Positions 45,298 through 56,978 of a stretch of DNA of 64,000 nucleotides are shown piece after piece. Numbering within the stretch: position 1 is the stretch's first letter; each line of letters opens with the position of its first letter. The translations under genes were made by a program, and so were the position numbers. The notes below the pieces were generated by a model. The model made no database searches. It saw only the letters and a list, made by a program, of their open reading frames with translations, and was not told where the DNA came from. This stretch comes from Takakia lepidozioides (taxonomy: Eukaryota > Streptophyta > Takakiopsida > Takakiales > Takakiaceae). The DNA is taken from the NCBI GenBank assembly GCA_030704615.1, contig CM060732.1:43815053-43879052 (forward strand). The letters are read 5' to 3'.

Positions 45298-48200
45298 ATG
45301 TTGCCCTCCCAATGTCTGTTGGGGCAGGCAACTGGTCCCCAGCCTGCATTTCCGCTGTACTCGGGCCTCTCGCGGAACAGGTTTTGTTCTCCGAGGCCGG
45401 CGGCGGGGCTATCCACAAGTCTGGCATACCCTCGCCGAGTGAGGCAGCAGAAGAAGCATGCATGTAGGGCGCTTGAGGGACAGCTTCCAAACACCTCATC
45501 AAAGTCTTCGCAGAAAATAGGCATTTTCGGCACCCAGCAGGAGCTTTCAGGGCCTCAGAAGTTCTTGGAAGGCCTACCGGCATCAGCGAGGTATGCCACA
45601 AGTGCGGTGATTGTTGTGGGAGCACTGGCAGCTGGGTATGCACTTGGTGCCCGCGCCCGCGGGACCACGGTAGCTGCTGTGGGCGGAGCCGTTGCTTTGG
45701 GTGCAGTAGGGGGAGCCTCTGCATTTGCGTTGAATGCAGCAGCACCACATGTAGCTGCCATACAGCTGCGGAACACACTTGTCAATCACACTGACCCAGC
45801 CAACTTGCAACCAGATGAAATCGATGCCATTGCCAACAAGTGTGTCTTTGGCTCACCATTCTGCTTTAAGTTTGTCATAGCCATGCAGAAGGAATGTATA
45901 TAGCTTCTGTTTTTCTTTTTTAATTTGATGTGTGTAGTTCCTTATAGAAAAGGAAGTTTGCTCATAAATTGCTTGAACGTCAAATTGATATACCGTCTGT
46001 TCTACCCCATGTTGATGGGATCTCATTTTCTTCTGCAAATGAGAGCCCATAAAGATATGAATTGGTAGGGTTTTTCCAGGGGTTAAGTTAGCTTGTCCTA
46101 TTCTAACCATCAAGTGATGTTGTAGTATAAAGTTAGCAGCGTCTTATCCATGGTGGGAATCTCAGAATCTCTAAGCCAGATGTGGGTGTGACGCCTGACT
46201 TGATTGCCTGAGGGGCACTCAGCACAATAGTATAAGCATGAAGAAGTGGTCAAGTGTGTGATTTTTGTCATTAGAGGAGGATTGGGATTTAGGGCAGCTC
46301 GTCTAGGAAGAGGATGGATGGCTATCTATCAGCAAGCTATGCACTAGTGGGTAGACAGGTTCCAAATGATTGAAGCATGCTGTGGCCGGTTTTGCGAACG
46401 TAATAAACCTGAGAATGTATTGATTTGCATTCAAAATATCAGAATTGAATGAAGATGTTGATATTATGGGGTCCTCTCAACTTTTCAGGAGCGTTTCTCA
46501 ACACTGAACTGAGAGATGTAGGCATACTAGATCTCCAACAAGCTTTTCATGAATTGCTTATCTAGAGATTTGGGGTCTGATTGATACTAGACGTTCTGGG
46601 ATGATATTCATGGAGAGTATGTGGGCGTAGGTATGGTGTAAGCAGACAGAATGAGCGCTTCAATGCAGAGCTGCGGGACCTATATAACCGGTGGGTACTT
46701 CATGAAGAGTTCCACCAGCAACTTTTATGTTAGTTTCTCTTGTCCATGCTGCAGCAGATGCCAGTGTTTGATTGGCATTTTTTGGTGAATGGGTGTACAT
46801 CTGATGGTGAAATAGTGTATGATGTGGCATATCCCATAGCTATCTCTGTCTGTTCAAAGATTAGTTTCTGCAGTTACAATCCTATGTCATATTCATCCGC
46901 CTAATTTCCCTGGTAGCCACACATTGTGGTATCGGATGGCAGTTACGTGACAGGAATTCTGCCACCAGGCAATGAAGATCTGAAAGGAGATGAGGCAGAT
47001 TCCATTACCTCTTTTAAAAATGCATTGGGTTTGGATGACCCTGATGCTGCCAGCGTGCACATGGAGGTGAGCAGTTTATCTGAAGACCTACCATATTTGA
47101 CTCCCACTGCATTTGAAGTCCCCATTAGGAACTCCCACAGTCTATCTTCTGGTAAGCAACTGCTTGGCAGGGTCCCGGTCCCATTTCCATTCGTAAATCT
47201 ACAACTGACCCAGACACTGGGAGATTAGTGAGAAGTACTGTCAAGTGGAGGGAGCATGGCATCGTACACGTGGAGAATCAATCTCAGAGCAAGGCGCCTC
47301 TTTGTGGTGCTGCAGATTGGTAGGCGCATATCCAGGCAACGATTGGAGACTGGTGACAAAGAGGGTGCGGTTGAAGAGCGCAGGGTATGCATCATCTCCA
47401 TCTATTGCATTTTGTTGGGGTTCAGGACTGGTAGGGGTGTTTCCACAGGTGTATGGGATAAGAGATTCTGGACAAGTGTTACCCTAAGGAATGTTCTGGA
47501 CTTTATTCGGAATTTGTAGACCATTAAGAACAACCCAATTGAGCTTTATGCTGCCATGCTTCCTTGCCAAGAAACACAGCTTCTAAACCACTGCTGTCTA
47601 ACAATTATATTTCCTGAGCTAGATAGAGCTCATATTTACCATAAATACCCACCACTGTAGCCTGGCACTACCACACCATATGGAACTCCCCGACAGGTGA
47701 CGATAGTTGAGTGTGTTCGAAATCGCCAGTGAAATTGTCAATGGAGAGACCTTCTATGGATGCCTAGAGCTTGGGAGCTTCTGATAACTACTCGTTTTCA
47801 TAGTTGCAGTTCTAGATGTTGACTATGGGTTAACATGCTGCCATGCTTGCAGACATTTCAAAAATTGGTGTATGTGTCCACACTGGTTTTTGGAGAGGCT
47901 TCCAAGTTTCTTCTTCCATGGAAGCGTGTCTTCAAGGTGACTGATTCACAGGTAAGGGTCTTCTCTATGTTGGTAACTTCAGAGTAGCATGCCAGCAGTT
48001 CACAGGGTTTGAGAAAGAACAGGAGGGCGATTCATGACATCATGCACAGGGTGTTACTTGCATTGGGAGGGAATCTTCTATTTAAGTAAGGAACAGCTGG
48101 TTCTGTGGTTCTTGTTTTTCTGAAGACTAAGATTTTGATGTGTCCTGAGTGCAGGTGGATGTGGCCATCCGTGACAATGCTCAGCGCCTCTTTACTTCTC

Positions 48201-51200
48201 ATTTGGGTACCCTTGGTACTGGTAAGCTGTTAGGACATCCTCACAATGCAAGAGAGTTTTGTGAGGTAACGTTTTACTTTCCTTGAATGAGGCTAGCATT
48301 GCTGAAGTGATTCTGTGCACTAGCACAGATTGTGTGAGACATGCCATGAACTCATCCAACGCAGCTTTGCCAGTACACATGTGTTTTAGTTGCTGACATA
48401 AGCGCTGATGAGGTAGTGAATTATGTTGTGTCTCACATGCATGTATGGATGCAGATGTGGATGTGGAGCAGATCAAGGACTTGAGAGTGACTCAGCTCAA
48501 AATTAAGCTCTCTGATGAGGTTACTCTCACTTAAGTGCTTCTGCTTTTATTTTTGTTTGCTGAACTGGCAATAATAATAGTTTTGTAGGTGAGTGAGTTC
48601 TTATTGTTGTCAGGGGTGCAAGCAATGATTTCAATTGAGGGGATGAGAAGCACTGTCCCTTGTGTCGAACTAAGTTAGTAGGTTGCTTTGCAGTGCTCAA
48701 CCTGTATGGCTCGACGGGTGTATACAGGTTGCTGCTGAGATGTTTAGGAGCTACACACAGAAGCAGATTGAGGTGTACATCAATCGCGCATTAGAGGTGC
48801 TGAAGTCTCGGGCAAGGATCAAGTACGTTGAGTCCAATGAACCACATCCAATGGCCCTGCAATGTTTTGCATAGTTTTTGGTATTGTAGGACTGAAGGAA
48901 ATCTCAAAGCGATGTGTGCATGCAAGCAGGGATACAGGGAAGATGGTGAGAGAGCTGGACAATGTGCTAGCCTACAATGCAAAATTGGCTGCCGTGGCAA
49001 CTCAAGCAGATGCTTCATCCCTTCTCCCGGGCATTGGCCCTGTGTCTGTTCTGGGTATGGCCACAATGTCTTCTATGTATGGACTTCTGTCTTTCAAGAT
49101 GCTGCAGTAGTTTGCACGAAGGATGCTACATGCATGTTGTTTGCTTTGCATGTATTCTCTTATAGCACCCGTAGAAACTCCAAAAGCCCTCTTTCTCTAA
49201 CAATGTTAGCTCAATTTTTTTCTTTTTCCTCTTCATTCAGCCTATCATTAGGGAGTGAGCTAATATCATCTTGGATATAAAGTTGTCAAGGGTTACAAAC
49301 AACGACCGCGCTGTGTTAGGTCTATTGGCAAGTTTATGTTTTTGTTACAAAGTGGCTTGGAAGAGTCAGCAGACCCCTATGTCATCATGTTCTTGACATT
49401 GGCATCACTGAAAGCACATGTAGACACTATTGTGTGTTGTTATTGAGACTGCTTCTGTAGAAGCAGGGGCTCTAACAAGCGTACAGTGCCTTGTCCTGGT
49501 GGATAATCAGGGGGTCAGTATGAGACAGACCGTCAGATGGATGATCTGAAGCAGCTCTACCGTGTGTACTTGACTGAAGCTTTTGCCGACGGTCGATTGC
49601 AGGACAGCAAGGTATGGACTGTTGCACTCTAGTCATTGGCGTTGTAAAGTGGCAAACTGGCAGAAACTTAGTCGGAAGGTTTGTGTGATGGTATGTCCAT
49701 GACTTTTGAGCGAAGTATTACATGTCATCTACATCCACTTTTGGGAGCTGATGAAGCTTGTCTCTGCCACACATGATGAAGTTGATGGTCTGAGACTGTC
49801 ATTGACAGCATAATGTTAGAAGTTGCACTGTTGAGTTTCTAACTCGGAAACATCCATTTGGGTTAACTTGTTAATGTCTGTATGGATTGTTACTCTGTAC
49901 TTGCATAGATGACCGTCATTGTAAAGTCTCCATCCTGCACTTATTTCTTGCTATTTCACTGGTTAGTCTCCTTACAGCATTCTGGGGTGGATGAGGGCAG
50001 GTTGCAGAACTGACGCAGTTGAAGAATACATTTGGATTGGGCAAGCGTGAAGCAGAAGCTGTACTGCAGGAGGTCACGGTGAAGGTGTACCGGCGCAGGC
50101 TCTCACAAGCCGTGCAAGGGGGTGACCTTGAGGCTGCCCCCAGCAAGGCAGCTTTCTTGGAGGATCTATGTGACACTCTCCAATTTGATCCTGCCAAGGC
50201 CAGCCAAGTTCATGAAGGTAAGTTTCAGACAGTGTAATTTAATTTGATGTGAATTTATTTGATAGTAGAGGATGCAGTTTTGTGGGTCATCTTTGCTTGC
50301 GTTGTTGCATTGTTTCCTCAAATCCTATCCCGGAAGCATTGAAGATCGTCCTTGTCCTGGATCAATTTTTTGGTATTCTTGTTTGGGATGTGGGGAGATG
50401 GATAGGAATAGAGTGTAAAATGCATTTTGGACAAACAGCTATAGAATGTCACTACCAGCTGAAGATGACAATAGAGGACAGTTTCCTATATGGCCGGTAG
50501 ACTTGGTTCTTTGATCTATACGTGGTTGATGGGTCCTGAAGATGTGTGCTTGTCCCAGCCTCAATCAGAATGTGAGTATTAACAGTGAAGTAAATTTCTG
50601 CGGCGCGTGCAGAAATTTACAGACAAAAGTTAGAGCAGTGTGTGGCGGACGAGATCTTGGATGATGCGGATGTGGCAGCTCTGTTGCGACTGCGTGTGCT
50701 CTTGTGTATTCCACAGGACACTGTGGATGCTGCGCACGCTGACATTTGCGGCCGCCTATTTACCAAGGTCTCTCTCTCTCTCTCTCTCTCTGTGTGTCTC
50801 TCTGTCACACACATCCTTGGGCCCTTCAGGCCTAGCACACGTTATAAAGCATCACTTATGTGAGATGGTCACCATCACGCCACTCTGCAACTTCTTTTCT
50901 CTGTCTCTTTGTCTCTCTCAATGGCCTCTTTATATGGAGGTAAGTCTTACTACCAACGTCAGCCCCTGACAGAGGTAGGTTCTGTCCCTTTTGTTCCCGC
51001 TCAAACTGGGCGCGGGGTCAATGGCCACAAGGCTACGGCAAACAACGTCTTATGAGTACAATCTCTCTCGATGGCCACAAGGCTACAGCAAGCGTCGTCT
51101 TATGAGTACATTCTCTCTCTCTCTCTCTTGAACATGGTCCCTGCACCTCTGTTCACCAACTTTGAAAATCTCGAGGCTGAGCCTAAAGTCCTGGCCCTGC

Positions 51201-53891
51201 TGGGGCCTAGCAGTCCCTCACACAGGTAGTGTCTATTCCCTATGTTTCCTTCCAAACTGGGCGCAGGATCTAGGGTCACAAGGCTATGACAAACAATGTC
51301 GTATTAGTACATTCTCTCTCTCAGTCCCTCGGCACTAGACTGAAATTTAAGCTCAGGCCGGGAAGCCTACCTTTTAACAGCAAACAGAAGCAGAGAGGAA
51401 AGGGGATTGCAAATGCCTGTTGTGTGGGCAACCTGAAGACAATATTCACTTTCTGATTCATTGTCCTGGGTACTCTCACCAGAGAGACGTCCTCTTCAAA
51501 TCCATTAAGGGAATTGTTCCTGTACCTCTGTTTACCAACTTTGAAAGTCTCGACGCTGAGCCAAAACCCCAGGCTCTTTTGGGGCCTAGTTATTGGGCAA
51601 ACCACACACAGCAGATTGATGCTTGTGTAAAGGGATTTCTAGAGGATATCTTGGAAACTCGGATCAATTGTCTGTTCCAAGGTAAGTCATACTACCGGTG
51701 TCAACCCCTGACAAAGGTAGTTTCTGTCCCTTTGTGTTCCGCTCAAACTTAGGGCGGGGTCAATGGCCACAAGGCTACGGCAAACGTCGTATGAGTACAT
51801 TCTCTCTCTCTCAGTCCATCAATTTTGTATATACTCATGGGTGTTTAGTGTTCTTCTTTCTTTCATTTTTCTGTGGCTAACCTGCTTTTGACATTCAACT
51901 ACGTTAAGTTTCGTATCTGTAATTTGTCGGAAACTGCTGGGCAAAGAAACCTCATTTCAATTAGAAGATCATTTTAAATGGCATGGCAGATAGTGGACGA
52001 GGCAATAAGCGCAGGGGTGGATGGCTATGATGCTGACATGAAGGCAGCGGTCCAAAAGGGAGTGACAGGCTTGCGTCTCACGCAAGAGGCTGCCATGGCC
52101 ATTGCCAGCAAGGCGGTCTGTGCTCTCATTCCATCTTGTATTCTCACGATGATTGCTACGTTGCTATTTTCATTGACTGTTAGCCTGCTGTCCACCTTAC
52201 TGCTTCCATCATGAGAAAATTGTGCAACATTGCTTTGAACATGTTGGATATTGTTTCAGGGTAATTTATGAGGTGGGTATTATTGGAAAGAGTAAACTAT
52301 GCTTTGAGATGAAGTCTCACATGTCCAATATTGGCGGGCTTCTGGTCAAGCAGGTGCGGGCTGTCTTTCTGACGTATGTAAAGAGGTCAAAGACTGCCGG
52401 CAGTCGAGTGGAGTCAGCAAGGGAGCTGAAGAAGATGGTTATTTTCAGTAACTTGGTGGTCTCAGATCTTGTCTCCGATATCAGAGGTGATTCCCCAGTT
52501 GAGGTTTCTGAAGAAACTGAAGAGAAAACAGAAACAGAGAAAACAGAGGCCGAAATTAATGAGGAGGAGGAGTGGGAGAGCCTGCAAACACTGAGAAAGA
52601 CAAAGCCTGGAGCGGACATTGAACTAAGAATGGAGAAAAAGTCACAGAGCGAGATAACCCTGAGTGGAGAGTTGGAGCTCAGGGATAAGACTGATCTATA
52701 CCGTACGTTCTTAATTTACTGCTTGTCAGGGGAGACAACAGGCATGCCTATGGGCACCCAGATTGTTACACAACGTGACAACACTGAGTTTGTGCGCCTC
52801 GGTCAGCTGGGCGCTATCTTGGGTCTTAACCCAAAGGAAGTGGCCGATGTCCACAAGGGCCTAGCTGAGCAAGCATTTCGACAGGAGGCACAAGTCATAT
52901 TAGCTGATGGGCAGCTATCAAAAGGGCGCATGGAGCAGTTGACAGAGCTCCAGAAGCAGTTGGGCTTGCCATCAGAGGCAGCACAAAAAGTAATACGCAG
53001 CATCACTACTACCAAGATGTCGGGGGCCATTGAAGCAGCAATCAACCAAGGCCGACTCAGTGTAGATGAAGTTAAGGAGCTGCGGGGGGCTGGCGTGGAT
53101 GTAGATGGCATGATTCCCAAGGAGGTTCGCCAAAAACTGTTCAAGAAAGTTGTGGATGGGGTATTCTCCTCTGGATCTGGGGATTTCAATGAAGAGGATC
53201 TTTATTCCAAGATACCATCAGAGCTGGGAATTAGTGCCGATGTTGCGAGGAAAACAGTGCAGGATCTGGCTACAGAGCGGCTCTCCAACTCCCTGGTGCA
53301 GGCAGTGTCCCTGCTACGTCAAAAGAATCCAGACGGTGTGGTGAGTATCTTTGCCACTTACAGGATTTTAAGGCAGCAGGCAAACGGACAGACCGATTGA
53401 GTCCAAGAGAAATAGAGGGTCGGAAAGACAAGTATTGCATCAGCTTAAGTATTTATGGAGATGCTCACTTTCCAAGTTAGCTAACATTTTACCAGAAGTT
53501 AGCTACTATTTTCTCTGGCTGGAGCACATGTGACTTTTCTCTTATCTATTCCTTTGTGGGTATAACTAAGATCTCGCATTTTAAAAGACATTTTGGTATG
53601 TGGCCCACCAAGACATGAATAACAGAGGTGGGTGGAATGGTGCAGGTTTTGTCACTCAACAATTTGTTGGCATGCGATAAGGCAGTGCCATCACCACCAC
53701 TGTCATGGGCAGTACGTGAGGAACTCATTGACTTATTTTGCATCTATCTGAAGAACTCTCCACCTGAAGAGAAAGCTGCTCGCCTGCAGGAGCTTCTGGT
53801 AATTGATGATTCCACAGCTTCAGGATTAAAGGAGATGGTGACCTCAGGAGGATTCTCATTGGGGTTGGAGGAGGAGGAGTTTACCTTCTAA
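45298..53891 (+). CDS. TIC110: TIC110, chloroplast inner-envelope import scaffold, fifteen exons
   Basis: Exons: 45298-45839, 46631-46690, 46943-47066, 47316-47384, 47853-47951, 48155-48221, 48455-48519, 48728-48822, 48927-49054, 49511-49611, 50001-50217, 50613-50767, 51990-52115, 52354-53340 and 53646-53891, all phase-consistent, about 1026 residues (Arabidopsis 1016). The N-terminus is a transit peptide followed by two membrane helices (YATSAVIVVGALAAGYALGA and VGGAVALGAVGGASAFAL). The soluble part shows family signatures FKNALGLDDPDAASVHME, FLLPWKRVFKVTDSQ, FGLGKREAEAV, VAALLRLRVLLCIPQDTVD, GVDGYDADM, ELKKMVIFSNLVV, GLAEQAFRQEAQVILADGQL, ITTTKMSGAIEAAINQGRL, RLSNSLVQAVSLLRQ and LNNLLACDKAVP. 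It forms stromal scaffold helices that recruit chaperones to the TIC translocon. An acidic Glu-rich insert sits before EWESLQTLRKTKP. Confidence 0.97.
50768..51989 (+). repeat. LINE 3'-end remnants and tail modules filling TIC110 intron 12
   Basis: The intron opens with a (CT)n tract (50768-50793). LINE-tail modules (AAACTGGGCGC, GGGTCAATGGCCACAAGGCT, ACGGCAAACAACGTC, CT tract) lie near 50998, 51068, 51250 and 51742. Coding remnants of a LINE ORF2 C-terminus are at 51130-51230 (PLFTNFENLEAEPK) and 51330-51680 (CLLCGQPEDNIHFLIHCPGY, a CCHC zf-RVT-like motif, then PLFTNFESLDAEPK and QQIDACVKGFLED). At least two insertions of one family have landed here in the sense orientation of the host gene. 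Confidence 0.75.
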
Positions 53892-56800
53892 AATTTCAGG
53901 GGAAGGAAGCAACTTTCTGATTGTTAGTCAGGCTATTAATTGGTACATTTACTAGCCGTGAATTTCTGTGAAGAGAACATGTCAATGAGAGCTGAGTAGC
54001 TATAGGTTTTTGTCCACTGCGTACAGCACATGTTATCAATTGAGTGGCGCATATGTTGGCCTTCAATGAGTTTGTCACTGGCAGAGGCGGGAATCTTCTT
54101 TAGGTAAGAGCAGAGGAAGCAGAGCAGGTCTGCAGTTTGAGCTTCTGGACCTTCTGCTTTGAGTAACACGGTTGTAATTGACACAATGAAGATGCTGGAA
54201 TCAGCCTCATTGGGTCTAGTTCACATTGTCAACAGCAGCCATATTTTCGTATTTTGTACGAGCAAATCATGGTGCAGGAGTTCTGAGAGAAGGGGGGGAT
54301 CAAGAGATGAAACGAATGTCAAAAATCTTGGGCCAACTTGGTTGTGGCTGCAGCTATTATTGGGGGGCAGAGTTGGGCAGCAGCTACCCTTTGAGGTTTA
54401 CAACATTGCATTGAGGATTAGCAAGAGTGAGTGTTATATAGCATTTTGTTTGTGGCAGCATCCTGGCTTCCATTTAAGCAGGGATTCTCTCTGCATCCCG
54501 TGTTATCTCCTAATTGACATGAAATTTGGAGGCATCAAACAAGGGCCCCCATAAGCAGAGCAGCTGGTTTGATGGGTGGTTTGTCCATGGAGTCATCTGC
54601 CTCATCCAGGTGCTTTCCATGGCCTGCACTATGTGCCACAGGAGTGAGGTGATACCTTGACATGAAATCAAAGTAGTGACTGCCTTCTTCATGAACTAGG
54701 CCCCACGTGTGGACAGAGAAGGTGAGAACGACCACCCTCAAGTGTTTCTGTTATTGGGCTCCTCACAGGGATATGTTGCTTTCATGGAACAGTTTTGATT
54801 GCTTCTTTTTTCCGGCTCTAGTAGTCGAAATATTCCATATGTTTGGGATTGTTTATTCCTCGGCAATGATTTGTATCCTGGGCTCCCGTAATTCCGACTC
54901 ACACTTTCTCTGGAAGGACAGCCTTCCCCCGCAATGGGAAATCCCCTCATGAAGGGGAAGAAGGAGACTACAACTGGCGACACCGGAGGGCAAAAGACTC
55001 CGAGTTAAAAACTCAGCTCAGATTCTAGTAGTTATTAGTGCTTAGCATTCATATTGGGCCCTCACTAATTCCTATCTGTCTTCTGAGCTCATCTGCTGCC
55101 TGCCTTGCCTCTCTGTTGTTTAGTTTCTTGCTGCTCTGGACTTCTGCTCCTGGCTCTTTGAGCTGGTTTTCCTTCGCTGTCTTTGGGCGCTGTTTTGCGC
55201 ACTGTCTCCTTGTGGGTAGGTTCCCCACTGCGAGCATTCACAGCCTTCACAGTGGTTATCTTTCTACCTTTAAGAAAAGAAAAAGAACAAAAAACATGCT
55301 ATTAATTCAAAGACAATTGATGTACATGTCTACATCTTGATTTTCGACATCTCATATATTGTTTTTGTGTCCCCAGATGCTTTGTGGGGGGGGGGGGGTT
55401 GAAGGGGAAAACGTATTGAAGGAGGCGTAAATTATTGTATCTCTCGACCCCCAAGGCTTACTGCCTTTTGGGACATTTCCGAGGTGGTATGTGTCGATTA
55501 CCACTGGGCTACAACTTGGCTGTCTGCTTTCCGATGATTGTTTGCAGTCAGAGCTCAGGAAGGATTTCCAAAGTTATGGGAACTATGGACACTAAACTCA
55601 GTTATCAGTTGGAGAGAAACAGTTCTTCAGATAAATGCCCTGCTAACTTTAAAAAAGGTACCTAGGAAATGGAACAAGGAATTGAAATCTGAAGTAAGTT
55701 TTAAGCCACACCTAAAGGGTAAACTTTCCTTCTTTACAAGGAAGGGAATGGTTCTATCAAGGAGTGGAAGAGAAGGCTTGGGCCAGAGCCTTGGCCATCT
55801 ACAAAAAAGTAGGGGCATTGATGGCTTCAGAAGGGGGAGATACTGTCTCTTCAGCCTTCAAGAAAAAGGGTGGTTGTAAAGAAGCATGAACAGCAGCAGA
55901 ACTGATCCAAAAGTTTTCTCATCTTCCTACCCAAGAAAGCTTGAAAAGCAGTAAAAAATAGATTGTTGTCCTGTTGAATTCTAGCAAAAGAGCTCTAACT
56001 GTGATTAAATTTTAGTGTCAAGATGGACATGATGCCACCTTCTTTCATTCTGATGAGATGATGGATGTGGGTAGAGGAAAATGTTTGATTTCCAAGACGG
56101 GTAAAAGCACTTTCATAAACTCACAACAGGGATGTTGGCAGAGCCACAAGCTGGTCACCAAGACTTTGCACCAACTAACCATCTTTGCATCACCAGTACG
56201 ATTACACAACAAAAATGTGCACTATCTACAGGATGCAATTCTTGGAACTGTCCAACTAACATGGTTTATATGCACACAATTTAACAACTTAAAAGCCTGG
56301 CAAGGCAGAAACTATTTTTTGTGTGCAGGGGGAGAATCATCTGTGCAGGTTACCTGCTCTACAAAATCTGAATACCGCCGCAAGTACTTTCTGACGAAGC
56401 ACTTACAATTGCAAAATTTCCAAGCTTTTCACATTACTCAAATGAATAGCTATGTTGTTAATATAGACTGCCTATTGTCAAGGGGGAATGATGCTTCGGC
56501 ATCACCTTCCCATTACAGAGACAAGGCGAACAGAGAGAAAATGTCTTGAGTGGGTGCAAGCAGATGAATTCAGCCCCCAACAGCTCCTTGATGCAGAAAG
56601 CGCTCCTTGTAAGCGATTGCAGCATCTACGTATTGTTGCTTCTCCACGGATATGGAGCTTTCCTGCAGGTACAGTTGCATTCCATTAGCTCAGACCACAA
56701 CAGCTCATGAAATCATACCTTTCGACATTCTGTCAAGCCACTCAGCATAGCAGATATTGCTTTGGGTAGAATTCAATGGCTACAGTAATTTCACCATAGC

Positions 56801-56978
56801 CGAGGACTTTCTGGATGCCTATGGTCGACACCCACGAGTTGCCCTGTTTGGTACAGGGTGAGGACAATGGTGAGCCTGAGCAGAAATTGCAAGCCATGGC
56901 CATAGCATATACTTGTTAAGTCAAGGCCAATACGTGCTCTAATGCACTAGAGGCAATTAGAATCATTACCTGCTCGTC
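53892..56978. other. Intergenic between TIC110 and HSPRO; no gene recognised
   Basis: The region holds the two genes' convergent 3' flanks. A G12 homopolymer lies at about 55386-55397. An open frame at 56058-56549 (163 codons, plus strand) has no recognisable domain and no supported splice context, so I do not call it a gene. Confidence 0.4.

Noticed and set aside
56058-56549. 163-codon plus-strand ORF
   Set aside because: No recognisable motif and no neighbouring exon; its length is not exceptional for a 3-kb intergenic region.
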